From assembly GCA_902595175.1 (NCBI GenBank), contig CACJPB010000009.1:1-40093 (forward strand): a DNA stretch of 40,093 nt, given 5' to 3'. A program made the position numbers and the translations under genes. Below the pieces are notes generated by a model. The model worked only from the letters and a program-made list of their open reading frames with translations, was not told the DNA's origin and made no database searches. The DNA is from an uncultured Prochlorococcus sp. (GTDB lineage: Bacteria; Cyanobacteriota; Cyanobacteriia; PCC-6307; Cyanobiaceae). Of the stretch, positions 27,293 to 34,360 are shown one piece after another. Numbering within the stretch: position 1 is the stretch's first letter; each line of letters starts with the position of its first letter.

Positions 27293-27952
27293 TTAAATCA
27301 TTTGCATAGCTTTTTTAAAAGATATCTTTTTATTATCATTCGAACTTGTAACTTCTATTAATTTATTTATGGATTCTTTGTTTTTTAAAGAATCTATACA
27401 ACATTGCGCAACTAATCTTCTAGGTATTGAGCCATTAATTTGAGTATCTTCTTTTGAATAATTTATATTTTCTGATTTAATATCTTCATTTTCCTTTAGT
27501 CCTCCAGGTCTAATAATAGTCCATTCAAAATTTGAATTGCGTAAAAAGTTTTCACCTAATTTCTTCCAAATAAGAATTAAACCAAATAAGTTTAATGGGT
27601 GAAATAATTTACCAGTACAAAGCGAACTAACTAAAATAACTCTTTTAATACCAACTCTTTTGCAACTCTCTAATTGCCTGTATACACCTAATGCATCAAC
27701 CTTTGCAGGACCTGTTAAATCTAATGATGCTCTCGCTCCAGTCGCAATTATCAAAGCATCAATATCTTTTAAAGCTTCATCAAGTTCCCCTTTTTTGTCT
27801 AAAGAAAGCCTAATTGTTTCTAAACGCTCTAGGCCTGCTGAGACTTTTGAATTCTTTCTGATGATTTGCCTTACTTTATATCCTTTCTTAACTGCTTCTT
27901 GGCAAATTCTATAACCTGTTTTCCCCGATGCACCAGTAATTGCTATTTTCAT
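27293..27952 (-). CDS. Atypical SDR, NAD(P)-binding protein
   Basis: A 219-residue NmrA/Ycf39-like short protein. The Rossmann glycine motif is GASGKTGYR (residues 7-15), followed by IRKNSK, which suggests an NADP-type second strand, and by DALIIATGA. RVILVSSLCTGK and the WTIIRPGGLKE segment are the family's usual core strands. The catalytic Tyr-x3-Lys of classical SDRs is not visible, so it may act by binding a dinucleotide or a flavin-like substrate. The role is unknown; relatives act in chlorophyll-related and quinone-related steps. It lies between a small gene and nth on the same strand. Confidence 0.82.
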   Translation of the reverse strand: MKIAITGASGKTGYRICQEAVKKGYKVRQIIRKNSKVSAGLERLETIRLSLDKKGELDEALKDIDALIIATGARASLDLTGPAKVDALGVYRQLESCKRVGIKRVILVSSLCTGKLFHPLNLFGLILIWKKLGENFLRNSNFEWTIIRPGGLKENEDIKSENINYSKEDTQINGSIPRRLVAQCCIDSLKNKESINKLIEVTSSNDNKKISFKKAMQMI

Positions 27953-27987
27953 GATTAAAAAACTAATTTTAATATTATATAAATTTC

Positions 27988-28641
27988 TTAAGGCTTTTTA
28001 CATATAAATTTCTTTTTTCTTTTGGGATAAAGAGTGCGACATAAATAACATTTTGTTCCATCACAGCCTCTTGCTGTGCAGTATTCTCTGCCATAAAAGA
28101 TTATTTGCAAATGTAAATTATTCCAATCATTAACAGGAAAAATTTTTTTTAGGTCTTTTTCTGTTTGAACTACGCTATCGCCATTTGATAGGCCCCATCT
28201 TTGTGCCAACCTGTGTATGTGAGTATCTACTGGGAATGCGGGTTTTTTAAAAACTTGAGACATTACAACTGATGCTGTTTTATGACCTACCCCTGGAAGA
28301 GATTCAAGCTTCTCAAAAGAATCTGGGACCGTACCATTATGCTTCTCAATCAATATTTTAGATAAGTTATAGATGTTCTTTGATTTTTGATTAGATAGAC
28401 CTAAAAATTTTATGTATTCGTAAATGCCATCAATACCTAGCTGCATCATCTTTTCTGGATTATCTGCAACTTTATATAAGCTTCTCGTTAATTCATTAAC
28501 TTTCTTATCTGTTGATTGAGCACTTAAAACTACAGCGACTAGAAGTGTATATGCATTTGTATGATCAAGTGGTATTGGAGGTGATGGATATAGCTTTTTG
28601 AGTTCCTTGCGTATTATTTCAGCTCTTTCAGACTTTCTCAT
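27988..28641 (-). CDS. nth: Endonuclease III with non-canonical cysteine spacing
   Basis: DNA glycosylase/AP lyase that removes oxidised pyrimidines. The helix-hairpin-helix reads LPGVGHKTASVV (residues 115-126) with catalytic Lys121, and the catalytic Asp139 is in FPVDTHIHRL. The 217 residues match Nth. The C-terminal cysteines are at 188, 193, 198, 201 and 214, not in the canonical C-x6-C-x2-C-x5-C spacing for the [4Fe-4S] cluster, so cluster binding is either different or absent. The gene ends 35 nt upstream of the SDR start on the same strand and is divergent from the ferric-type ABC gene. Confidence 0.94.
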   Translation of the reverse strand: MRKSERAEIIRKELKKLYPSPPIPLDHTNAYTLLVAVVLSAQSTDKKVNELTRSLYKVADNPEKMMQLGIDGIYEYIKFLGLSNQKSKNIYNLSKILIEKHNGTVPDSFEKLESLPGVGHKTASVVMSQVFKKPAFPVDTHIHRLAQRWGLSNGDSVVQTEKDLKKIFPVNDWNNLHLQIIFYGREYCTARGCDGTKCYLCRTLYPKRKKKFICKKP

Positions 28642-28735
28642 TAAATTTGAAAATTAAATGGTGTATAAAATTATACAAGGGATATTTAAGGTGAATATTT
28701 TCTGCTAATTTAATATATTTAATAAGAAGAACTTA

Positions 28736-29794
28736 GTGAAAAATGATGCGTTAATAATTGATGATTTGCATCATAAATATGATAAACGAGAATGTTCAAA
28801 ATGGATATTAAACGAAATTAACCTCAAAATTAAAAATGGTGAATTTTTAGGGTTGCTTGGTCCTTCTGGTTGTGGAAAAACTACTCTTTTAAGATTAATC
28901 GCGGGGTTCGAATATCCCTCTAAAGGGAGGATCTCTCTAAATGATAAGGAAATTTCAAGTAGCAAAAAAATTCTTAGTCCTGAGAAAAGAAATATTGGTA
29001 TGGTTTTTCAAGACTATGCACTTTTCCCTCATTTAACTGTTTTGGAAAATGTAATTTTTGGTTTGAAAAACAAAAAAGACAGATCTAGAGTTGATTATTT
29101 ATTAAATGTTGTTGGTCTTGATAGTTTTGTTAGCAGGTACCCACATGAACTTTCTGGAGGCCAAAAACAAAGACTTGCAATTGCCAGAGCTCTTGCTCCA
29201 GGTACAAATTTTATTTTATTAGATGAACCTTTTTGTAGTCTTGATATGCATGTCAAACTAAAATTGAGAAGTGAACTCCCTAATATCCTAAGAGGTTGTA
29301 ATGCAAGCGGATTGATGGTTACTCATGATCCGGAAGAAGCGATGTCAATTTGCGATAAAGTCGCTGTTATGAATGATGGGAAAATACACCAAATTGATAC
29401 ACCAATTAACCTTCTAAATAATCCCAAGACCATATTTGTTAGTAGTTTTATTTTAGGTAACAATATTGTTAATCTCAAAAAAAATGGTAATTCATATAGT
29501 TCTTGTTTTGGTGAGATAAATAGTTCAGGGGTTTTACAAAATGCAAATATCAAAAGTATGTCAATTTCACCTAAATTTATTTCAATTAAAAGGTCAGAAT
29601 CTGGAAATGCGAATGTAATATCTAAAGAATTTCTTGGAGAATTTCTTATATATAAAGTAACTATTAATGGAAACATATTGCGGGTTAGAACTGATATTAA
29701 TAATCTCTTAAATAATGGTGATAAATGTTCTCTTTCTATAAATAAAAATAGTTATTATTTTTTATATCCTGGGGCACATAAAGTATATATATAG
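28736..29794 (+). CDS. Ferric-iron-type ABC transporter ATP-binding protein (FutC/FbpC-like)
   Basis: ATPase subunit of an importer, 352 residues. Walker A is GPSGCGKTT (42-50), the Q-loop lies in MVFQDYALFPHL, the signature LSGGQ is at 139-143, Walker B is FILLDEP (159-165) and the H-loop is VTHDPEEAM. After about residue 235 a TOBE-type regulatory domain follows (NIVNLKKNGNSY onward). This is the FbpC/PotA/CysA type, and the neighbouring ferritin and Fur boxes favour ferric iron over polyamine or sulfate as substrate. The start is a GTG with an AAGAAG purine stretch before it. No permease or binding protein lies next to it, so the partners must be elsewhere. Confidence 0.88.
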   Translation: MKNDALIIDDLHHKYDKRECSKWILNEINLKIKNGEFLGLLGPSGCGKTTLLRLIAGFEYPSKGRISLNDKEISSSKKILSPEKRNIGMVFQDYALFPHLTVLENVIFGLKNKKDRSRVDYLLNVVGLDSFVSRYPHELSGGQKQRLAIARALAPGTNFILLDEPFCSLDMHVKLKLRSELPNILRGCNASGLMVTHDPEEAMSICDKVAVMNDGKIHQIDTPINLLNNPKTIFVSSFILGNNIVNLKKNGNSYSSCFGEINSSGVLQNANIKSMSISPKFISIKRSESGNANVISKEFLGEFLIYKVTINGNILRVRTDINNLLNNGDKCSLSINKNSYYFLYPGAHKVYI

Positions 29795-29801
29795 AATTTA
29801 T

Positions 29802-29924
29802 TTATAGGCAATTACACTTTCCTCCCTTCCAATTAGAGCATTTTTTCTTTTTACATTTCTTTTTTTTACTTATATATATTTTATTGGTTAATAGCAGTTC
29901 AGAAAAACTGTACTCTAAATTCAT
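29802..29924 (-). CDS. Possible 40-residue Lys/Cys-rich peptide
   Basis: A short minus-strand frame with an ATG at 29924 and TAA at 29802. The N-terminal half is ordinary (MNLEYSFSELLLTNKIYIS). The second half is strikingly Lys- and Cys-rich, with Cys at 24, 29, 37 and 39 in the pattern C-x4-C-x7-C-x-C. This looks like a small metal-binding peptide. Its start is 16 nt from a Fur-box match that also serves the divergent ferritin. A-rich DNA can produce Lys runs by chance, and no ribosome binding site is evident, so the call remains tentative. Confidence 0.45.
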   Translation of the reverse strand: MNLEYSFSELLLTNKIYISKKKKCKKKKCSNWKGGKCNCL

Positions 29925-29939
29925 TTATAGTATTGCGAG

Positions 29940-29954
29940 TGATTTTCATTATCA
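29940..29954. promoter_or_regulatory. Candidate Fur box upstream of ferritin
   Basis: TGATTTTCATTATCA matches the Fur 7-1-7 inverted-repeat consensus TGATAATnATTATCA at 12 of 14 defined positions. It lies 84 nt upstream of the ferritin start and 16 nt upstream of the start of the Lys/Cys-rich ORF on the other strand, a position suitable for iron-responsive control of either gene. No experiment is implied; this is a pattern match. Confidence 0.6.
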
Positions 29955-30038
29955 TATTATTTAATTTAATTTAAAGGATTTATCAATTACTAATTTATAC
30001 AAAATGTTGTATTATTTATTTAGATCCTAATTTTGAAA

Positions 30039-30593
30039 ATGAATGAAGATAATTTAAAAACAAAGAAATTAATTAATTTTGGTCCATCTGGAAGAGCCGT
30101 TGCTCAACCGATAGACAATAGTTTATTAGATAACCTTTTTGAACATCTAACAATGGAAAGATATGCCAATGTTCAATATTTTTCTATGTATCTATGGTTT
30201 CAAGAACGTGATTTAAATGGATTCGCTTCACATTTTCTAAGTGAATCTCAAGGTGAAATGGAACATGCTCAGAAATTTGCAGATTACTTAATCGCAAGAG
30301 GACAAAGTGTAAAATTAGATGAAATTCCTGCACCCGTTCAAAAATGGGATTCTATAGAGGAGCTGATTTCTTATTCTTTTAATATGGAGGCTGATTTAAC
30401 TTCATCTCTTCAACAACTTTATTCCATATCAGAAAGAATTTCAGATACAAGAACTAACGTATTTTTAGATCCAATTATAGAGGCTCAAACACAATCAGAA
30501 GATGAATTTGCGAACATACTGGGCAAGGTTAAGTTTGCTTCTAATCAACCTTCGGCAATCTTGTTAATAGATAGTGATTTAAAGAAAAAATAA
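30039..30593 (+). CDS. ftn: Ferritin
   Basis: Non-haem iron storage protein of 184 residues with four-helix-bundle sequence. The ferroxidase ligands are in place in the FtnA pattern: Glu40 (MERYANVQYF), Glu73 and His76 (GEMEHAQKF), Glu117 (NMEADL) and Glu149/Glu155 (EAQTQSEDEF). No Met suited for haem binding stands out, so this is Ftn rather than bacterioferritin. An N-terminal tail of about 20 residues precedes the first helix. I chose the ATG at 30039; a TTG six bases upstream is less likely. A Fur-box match lies upstream. The 3' end overlaps the convergent helical protein gene by 15 nt. Confidence 0.93.
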   Translation: MNEDNLKTKKLINFGPSGRAVAQPIDNSLLDNLFEHLTMERYANVQYFSMYLWFQERDLNGFASHFLSESQGEMEHAQKFADYLIARGQSVKLDEIPAPVQKWDSIEELISYSFNMEADLTSSLQQLYSISERISDTRTNVFLDPIIEAQTQSEDEFANILGKVKFASNQPSAILLIDSDLKKK

Positions 30594-30866
30594 ATTACTT
30601 TCAAATTTATATTCATTTAATGTCCTTTTGGTTATTTCAAAAAGCAAATTCGAAAAGTTGATTTTCCCATTATTTTTACTTAAGAGTTCAGCTATTTTAT
30701 AAATCTCCTTAACTCTTTTAAAAATATTTTTGTTTTCAGTAAATAACCTTTCCTTCAATGCTTTATTTTCTGTAGTTTTGTAGGATTGCTTGATATTTCT
30801 GAGTCTATTCGATAAAAAATCAACTTCCATTAACAAGTTGTTTGTAAGTGATTGTGATTCCTTCAT
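30579..30866 (-). CDS. Helical hypothetical protein after the CRP-family regulator
   Basis: About 95 residues starting MKESQSLTNN, nearly all predicted helix and strongly basic, with heptad-like stretches (LLMEVDFLSNRLRNIKQSY, then NIFKRVKEIYKIAELLSKN), so a coiled-coil or helical bundle is likely. I chose the ATG 4 nt after the regulator's stop rather than a far-upstream start at 30926 that would lie within the regulator gene. Such tight spacing suggests the two form an operon. No motif gives a function. The 3' end overlaps the convergent ferritin gene by 15 nt. Confidence 0.65.
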   Translation of the reverse strand: MKESQSLTNNLLMEVDFLSNRLRNIKQSYKTTENKALKERLFTENKNIFKRVKEIYKIAELLSKNNGKINFSNLLFEITKRTLNEYKFESNLFFL

Positions 30867-30870
30867 ATTT

Positions 30871-31458
30871 TTATAGCGGCGATGTTTCAATGAAAGAAGG
30901 CGCAACACTGACTGTTTGGGTTCCAATTGGAGCTATTAATAACTCAGATGATCTTAATTTAGAAATTAATCTTGTTGATGTTACGCGTGTAGAACCGATT
31001 AATTCTCCAATCCTTTCGTGTGTTAACCTAAAGGGCAATTCGCACCATTGACCACATCTTCTACCTAGACGGTTTACTAGTATTGAAAACAAGGCTTGTA
31101 ATCGCTGTTCTGCATTTCCTAGGTGTCTAATTCTAAGGAGTTGCAACGTCCATTCATTCACTGCATCGAAACCAATATTCTCAGCAATATTTACATTGCT
31201 ATGAAAAGACAAATCTGTTAACGCTTCAACACAGACACCTTCACTACATAAAAGGTCCGTTCTTAATTGATCACCGGATTGTAAGAATGCAAGTGTCATC
31301 CCTTCAGTTTCTTCACAAGGACAATAAACTCGAGCAATTCCACTTTCAACTTCTAAGCATGTTCCTTTTGGCCTAGATGAAGGATCTATTAAAACGGACT
31401 GCCCAGTTATTATCCTTACCAGTTTTGGGGGAGAGTCTCCATAACTATGGAAATTCAT
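30871..31458 (-). CDS. CRP/FNR-family transcription regulator, cysteine-rich
   Basis: A 195-residue regulator. The N-terminal beta-roll effector domain (about 1-100) is followed by a dimerisation helix near 100-130 and a C-terminal winged helix-turn-helix, where LTHERIGELIGSTRVTSTRL (145-164) is the recognition region of the Crp family. It lacks the cAMP phosphate-binding cassette (RxSELG-type). There are seven Cys at 34, 46, 48, 71, 76, 135 and 139, including close pairs C-x-C, C-x4-C and C-x3-C, compatible with metal or redox sensing. Base composition is visibly less AT-rich than in its neighbours. A Fur-box match lies 12 nt upstream of the start codon, so it is probably iron-regulated. Confidence 0.9.
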   Translation of the reverse strand: MNFHSYGDSPPKLVRIITGQSVLIDPSSRPKGTCLEVESGIARVYCPCEETEGMTLAFLQSGDQLRTDLLCSEGVCVEALTDLSFHSNVNIAENIGFDAVNEWTLQLLRIRHLGNAEQRLQALFSILVNRLGRRCGQWCELPFRLTHERIGELIGSTRVTSTRLISKLRSSELLIAPIGTQTVSVAPSFIETSPL

Positions 31459-31470
31459 TAATTAAATTAT

Positions 31471-31489
31471 GATAATGAGAATTATTATC
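31471..31489. promoter_or_regulatory. Strong Fur-box match upstream of the CRP-family gene
   Basis: GATAATGAGAATTATTATC matches the 19-bp Fur consensus GATAATGATAATCATTATC at 17 of 19 positions. It lies 12 nt before the start of the CRP-family gene, so binding there would block its promoter or early transcription. Together with the second copy at 31516-31534 it forms a divergent pair. Confidence 0.75.
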
Positions 31490-31515
31490 AATTATGCACT
31501 AAAAAAATGCTTATT

Positions 31516-31534
31516 GCAATAGATTCTCATTATC
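31516..31534. promoter_or_regulatory. Second Fur-box-like site, inverted relative to the first
   Basis: On the minus strand the sequence GATAATGAGAATCTATTGC keeps the left half of the Fur consensus (14 of 19 positions). A 13-base core, TGATAATGAGAAT, is identical to that of the box at 31470-31482, but in opposite orientation, 40 bp away. It may help control the zinc-ribbon gene at 31612 or strengthen repression of the regulator. Confidence 0.55.
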
Positions 31535-31611
31535 ATTGTATTTTTGAAGTTTTTCTTTACATTATATTTAGGAATATAATTTAGGTAGATTTGTTAATTC
31601 TATTATTTTAG

Positions 31612-31800
31612 ATGGGCGTAAATAGAGTTTGTTTTAATTGTGGATGTTCTTCATTCGTCTCAGATCGATCTTTAGGAGGTAAGATTGTATGTTCTAAATG
31701 TGGATCTTCTTCATTTAAAAATAAATCCTCTTCATTTTTAAAAAGTAAAAATTTAGTATTGCTAGCTATTGCGATAGCTATTTTCATAATTGTTATTTAA
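31612..31800 (+). CDS. Zinc-ribbon single-pass membrane peptide (62 aa)
   Basis: Residues 7-30 hold a zinc-ribbon type pattern of four cysteines, CFNC and CSKC, separated by about 16 residues. A Ser/Lys-rich linker follows, then a C-terminal hydrophobic helix (LVLLAIAIAIFIIVI) that would anchor the peptide with the zinc domain in the cytoplasm. It is not a known family I can name. It is divergent from the CRP-family gene across a region with two Fur-box matches, and a TATAAT hexamer lies at 31575-31580. The 3' end overlaps the convergent ABC gene by 8 nt. Confidence 0.68.
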   Translation: MGVNRVCFNCGCSSFVSDRSLGGKIVCSKCGSSSFKNKSSSFLKSKNLVLLAIAIAIFIIVI

Positions 31801-32578
31801 TTAATCTTTTTATATTCCAAAGTCCATTATTATTAGTTACCTCTACATGAATACCATATAAATTATTAATGTTTTCACTATTTATAACCTTATTTTGATT
31901 TCCATCGGCGATTATTTTGCCATCTTTTAGCATTATCACTCGGTCATAAATTTTTGTAATCGTTGAAATATCATGAGTGACGCATAAAATTTTAGTATTT
32001 AATTTTGATAATTCATTAACCTTATCAATTACAAAAAACTTTGATTTATAATCTAAATTTGCAATTGGTTCATCTAGGATTAAGATTTTTGGTTTTTTGA
32101 TTAATGCCCTTGCGATGAGGGAAATTTCTTTCTCTCCATCTGATAAATATGAAAAATTCTTTTTAGATAAATTAGATATATTCATTTTCTTCATGATTTT
32201 TTCCACCTTATTAGAATCTTTTTCAGATTTATTTTGTACGTAACAATATCTTCCATATAATCCACTTAAAATTAAATCAAAAACTTGTAAATTTGGATTT
32301 ATTCTATTTTTTATATCATTATTTACGGTACTTATTTTTTTTCTTAGTTCCCATAAATTTATAAGTTCTTTGTCAAATATCTTCAGTTTCGATTCTTTAG
32401 CTTCTACTGGGTATATGTTTCTATTAATTATTTCAATTAAGGATGATTTACCTGAACCATTTGGCCCAATTAATATTACATTTTCTGAATACGCTATTTT
32501 TAAATTTAAATCATTAATTACTCTAAAGCCATTTTTAAAACAATTTATATTTTTTGCGTCAAACCAAAATTTATTCAA
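31793..32578 (-). CDS. Solitary ABC-type ATPase
   Basis: ATP-binding protein of 261 residues with Walker A GPNGSGKSS (38-46), an unusual signature LSDGE (144-148) in place of LSGGQ, Walker B ILILDEP (164-170) and the H-loop in CVTHDISTITKIYD. The closest pattern is the ModF/COG1119-like group, or generic importer ATPases. No permease or binding protein is adjacent. The start is a TTG 2 nt after the stop of the 33-residue peptide; no better start lies nearby. It is the last gene of a cassette with a Rieske oxygenase. The substrate is unknown. Confidence 0.85.
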   Translation of the reverse strand: MNKFWFDAKNINCFKNGFRVINDLNLKIAYSENVILIGPNGSGKSSLIEIINRNIYPVEAKESKLKIFDKELINLWELRKKISTVNNDIKNRINPNLQVFDLILSGLYGRYCYVQNKSEKDSNKVEKIMKKMNISNLSKKNFSYLSDGEKEISLIARALIKKPKILILDEPIANLDYKSKFFVIDKVNELSKLNTKILCVTHDISTITKIYDRVIMLKDGKIIADGNQNKVINSENINNLYGIHVEVTNNNGLWNIKRLIK

Positions 32579-32580
32579 GA

Positions 32581-32682
32581 CTAAAACTTATTACTCCAAA
32601 ATATAATCAATTGAATTGAGCTAAAAATAAATATAAAAAGATATAGCCAATTCAACCATGAAGGTCTATCAACTTTCTTCAT
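32581..32682 (-). CDS. 33-residue single-pass membrane peptide
   Basis: A short frame starts at ATG 32682, 3 nt after the Rieske gene stop, and ends with TAG 2 nt before the ABC start, so it fills the gap exactly. It reads MKKVDRPSWLNW followed by a hydrophobic helix LYLFIFIFSSIQLIIFW and a short SNKF tail. Its size and layout resemble the very small membrane subunits of photosynthetic complexes, but it is not one I recognise. The exact fit between two genes supports translation, although a short hydrophobic frame can occur by chance in AT-rich DNA. Confidence 0.55.
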   Translation of the reverse strand: MKKVDRPSWLNWLYLFIFIFSSIQLIIFWSNKF

Positions 32683-32685
32683 AAA

Positions 32686-34008
32686 TTATATCATTAACAT
32701 AAAAAATATAAGCGGAGCAGCAAATCTTACAAATGTTTTTCTAATGATATCTATATTATTTGCGATTTCTAACTTCTTTATCTCAGGAGGATATTTCAAT
32801 ATCACTTTGTCATATACATCAAGATTTTGGGATTTTATATTATTTTTCCACGGTTCATCTTTATCTTCGGACTTTTTGTACCATTTCCAAAAATAATTTA
32901 TTATTCTGTCTTCTCCCAATAATTTTATTTCATCTTTACTTATAAATCCCATATTGTGGTTATATGTTTGTGTTTTTAAAATCATATAATCCTCCTCGAA
33001 GATCTTATAAAAAATCTTTCTTTGATTCTCTTTGAACAATATGAAATTATTTAGTAGTTTATTTTTTAAAAATTTTCTGTAATGTCTCACTATTACTCTT
33101 GATTTGTTACTTCCCAGTGGAATATGATCTAAAACTTGTAAATATCTTGCTGCAGAGGGATCACCTTTATAAATTAATATTCTTCCTGGTGGAATGTATT
33201 TTATCCGGATAAATTCTTTTGTAGGCTCATTCTTGTAGTAATAAATACTTTCAATGTATTGAGGAGTAACATTAATTTTTTGGTTAAAACTAACTAGAAC
33301 GTTTTTATTAACATCTTTATCAGGGATTGTATCGCCATGAACCCAAAAAAGATGAAGGATATCTAAGTGATTTTCAATTATTCTTGACCAATCACATTTG
33401 AAGTCAACTAATACCTCTTCATATACATAATCCTTATGCGTAAACCCATTTTCATATAATTCGTAATTACTTATTGGTGCATCTTCACTTATATTGTTTA
33501 AATCAGTGTCAGATTTTTTAGAAAAATGTACAAATATATATCCATTCTTTTCTAAGGCTTTGTACTGAGATAAGTGAATTCTTTTAGCGTAGTTATCGTA
33601 GTTATTATCTACTATATATCTGCATGTAATTCTATCGAGATTTTGGCAACTTCCACCAGATGAAAATTTAGCTCCATGATAGGGACAGGTTATTACTCCA
33701 TCTGATAATGTTCCTTCAAAAAAAGAAGCTCCCCTATGTGGACAAATATTTTTAATACACCTAACGTTTTCATTTTCATCTTTATAAAGAACAAGAGGCT
33801 CATCATAGAGTGAAAAATAAAATAGCTTATTTTTTTTTAGTTCCTTCGAAGGGCATATAGCATACCAACCAAATAAACCTATTTTTAATTCATTTTGATT
33901 TTTTCTAATATCAAACGAGTCAATTTTTACTACCGTTCCTTTTTTAAATGGCTTAAGAACGGTATTTAAGTCTTTTGATTTAAAAAAATTAATTTGTCTG
34001 TTTTCCAT
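32686..34008 (-). CDS. Rieske-type oxygenase of the PAO/Lls1 family, membrane-anchored
   Basis: A 440-residue oxygenase alpha-subunit-like protein. The Rieske [2Fe-2S] motif has Cys89, His91 (CPHRG), Cys108 and His111 (CPYHG). The mononuclear iron site reads D-x2-H-x4-H: Asp216, His219 and His224 within ENHLDILHLFWVHG. A hydrophobic helix at the extreme C-terminus (FAAPLIFFMLMI) could anchor it, as in pheophorbide a oxygenase, chlorophyllide a oxygenase and Tic55 relatives. A substrate such as a chlorophyll derivative is possible but not shown. It is followed at 3 nt by a 33-residue membrane peptide and then by an ABC ATPase, so these three are probably one operon. Confidence 0.88.
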   Translation of the reverse strand: MENRQINFFKSKDLNTVLKPFKKGTVVKIDSFDIRKNQNELKIGLFGWYAICPSKELKKNKLFYFSLYDEPLVLYKDENENVRCIKNICPHRGASFFEGTLSDGVITCPYHGAKFSSGGSCQNLDRITCRYIVDNNYDNYAKRIHLSQYKALEKNGYIFVHFSKKSDTDLNNISEDAPISNYELYENGFTHKDYVYEEVLVDFKCDWSRIIENHLDILHLFWVHGDTIPDKDVNKNVLVSFNQKINVTPQYIESIYYYKNEPTKEFIRIKYIPPGRILIYKGDPSAARYLQVLDHIPLGSNKSRVIVRHYRKFLKNKLLNNFILFKENQRKIFYKIFEEDYMILKTQTYNHNMGFISKDEIKLLGEDRIINYFWKWYKKSEDKDEPWKNNIKSQNLDVYDKVILKYPPEIKKLEIANNIDIIRKTFVRFAAPLIFFMLMI

Positions 34009-34165
34009 AAATTAATTTCTTTTTTAATTGCCTGTTTATCTTTCGGAACTATAACCCAAGTAAATAATCAATTACTTATAAAAAGAAAATTCTCTATTAT
34101 TTGTAGCAATAATTATGTATTACTTGAAAAATATTAAGTCTCTATAATATTTATGTATCTTTATT

Positions 34166-34360
34166 TCATGTTTTTTGTATCTTTTGTGATTCTTTCAAAT
34201 TTTTTATGTAATCAATAGCATCATCAATATTTTTGTGGAAATTGCATTGGCCCAAATAACAACCTATAAATCTTAAGAATTTTCTCTTGCCACCACTAAT
34301 TTCATATCTATGTATAGTGCCGCCATCAATAGGAGCATAAATAAATTCTGGTAGTGCCAT
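34166..34360 (-). CDS. Small hypothetical protein (64 aa)
   Basis: I do not recognise this protein. It is soluble and basic, with two Cys (GCYLGQC, C-x4-C) in a hydrophobic context and a C-terminal helix with many Lys. The compact N-terminal part (FIYAPIDGGTIHRYEI) looks like a small beta structure. Frame and codon use resemble those of genuine genes nearby. It stands alone between the Rieske gene and a long AT-rich gap. Confidence 0.6.
   Translation of the reverse strand: MALPEFIYAPIDGGTIHRYEISGGKRKFLRFIGCYLGQCNFHKNIDDAIDYIKNLKESQKIQKT

Noticed and set aside
28736-29794. Polyamine (PotA) or sulfate (CysA) transporter ATPase
   Set aside because: The sequence alone would allow it, but no matching permease is near and the ferritin/Fur-box context favours iron; kept as an open alternative with lower weight.
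31516-31534. CRP-type binding site (TGTGA-n6-TCACA) for autoregulation
   Set aside because: No such palindrome occurs in the intergenic region; the repeats found fit Fur half-sites instead.
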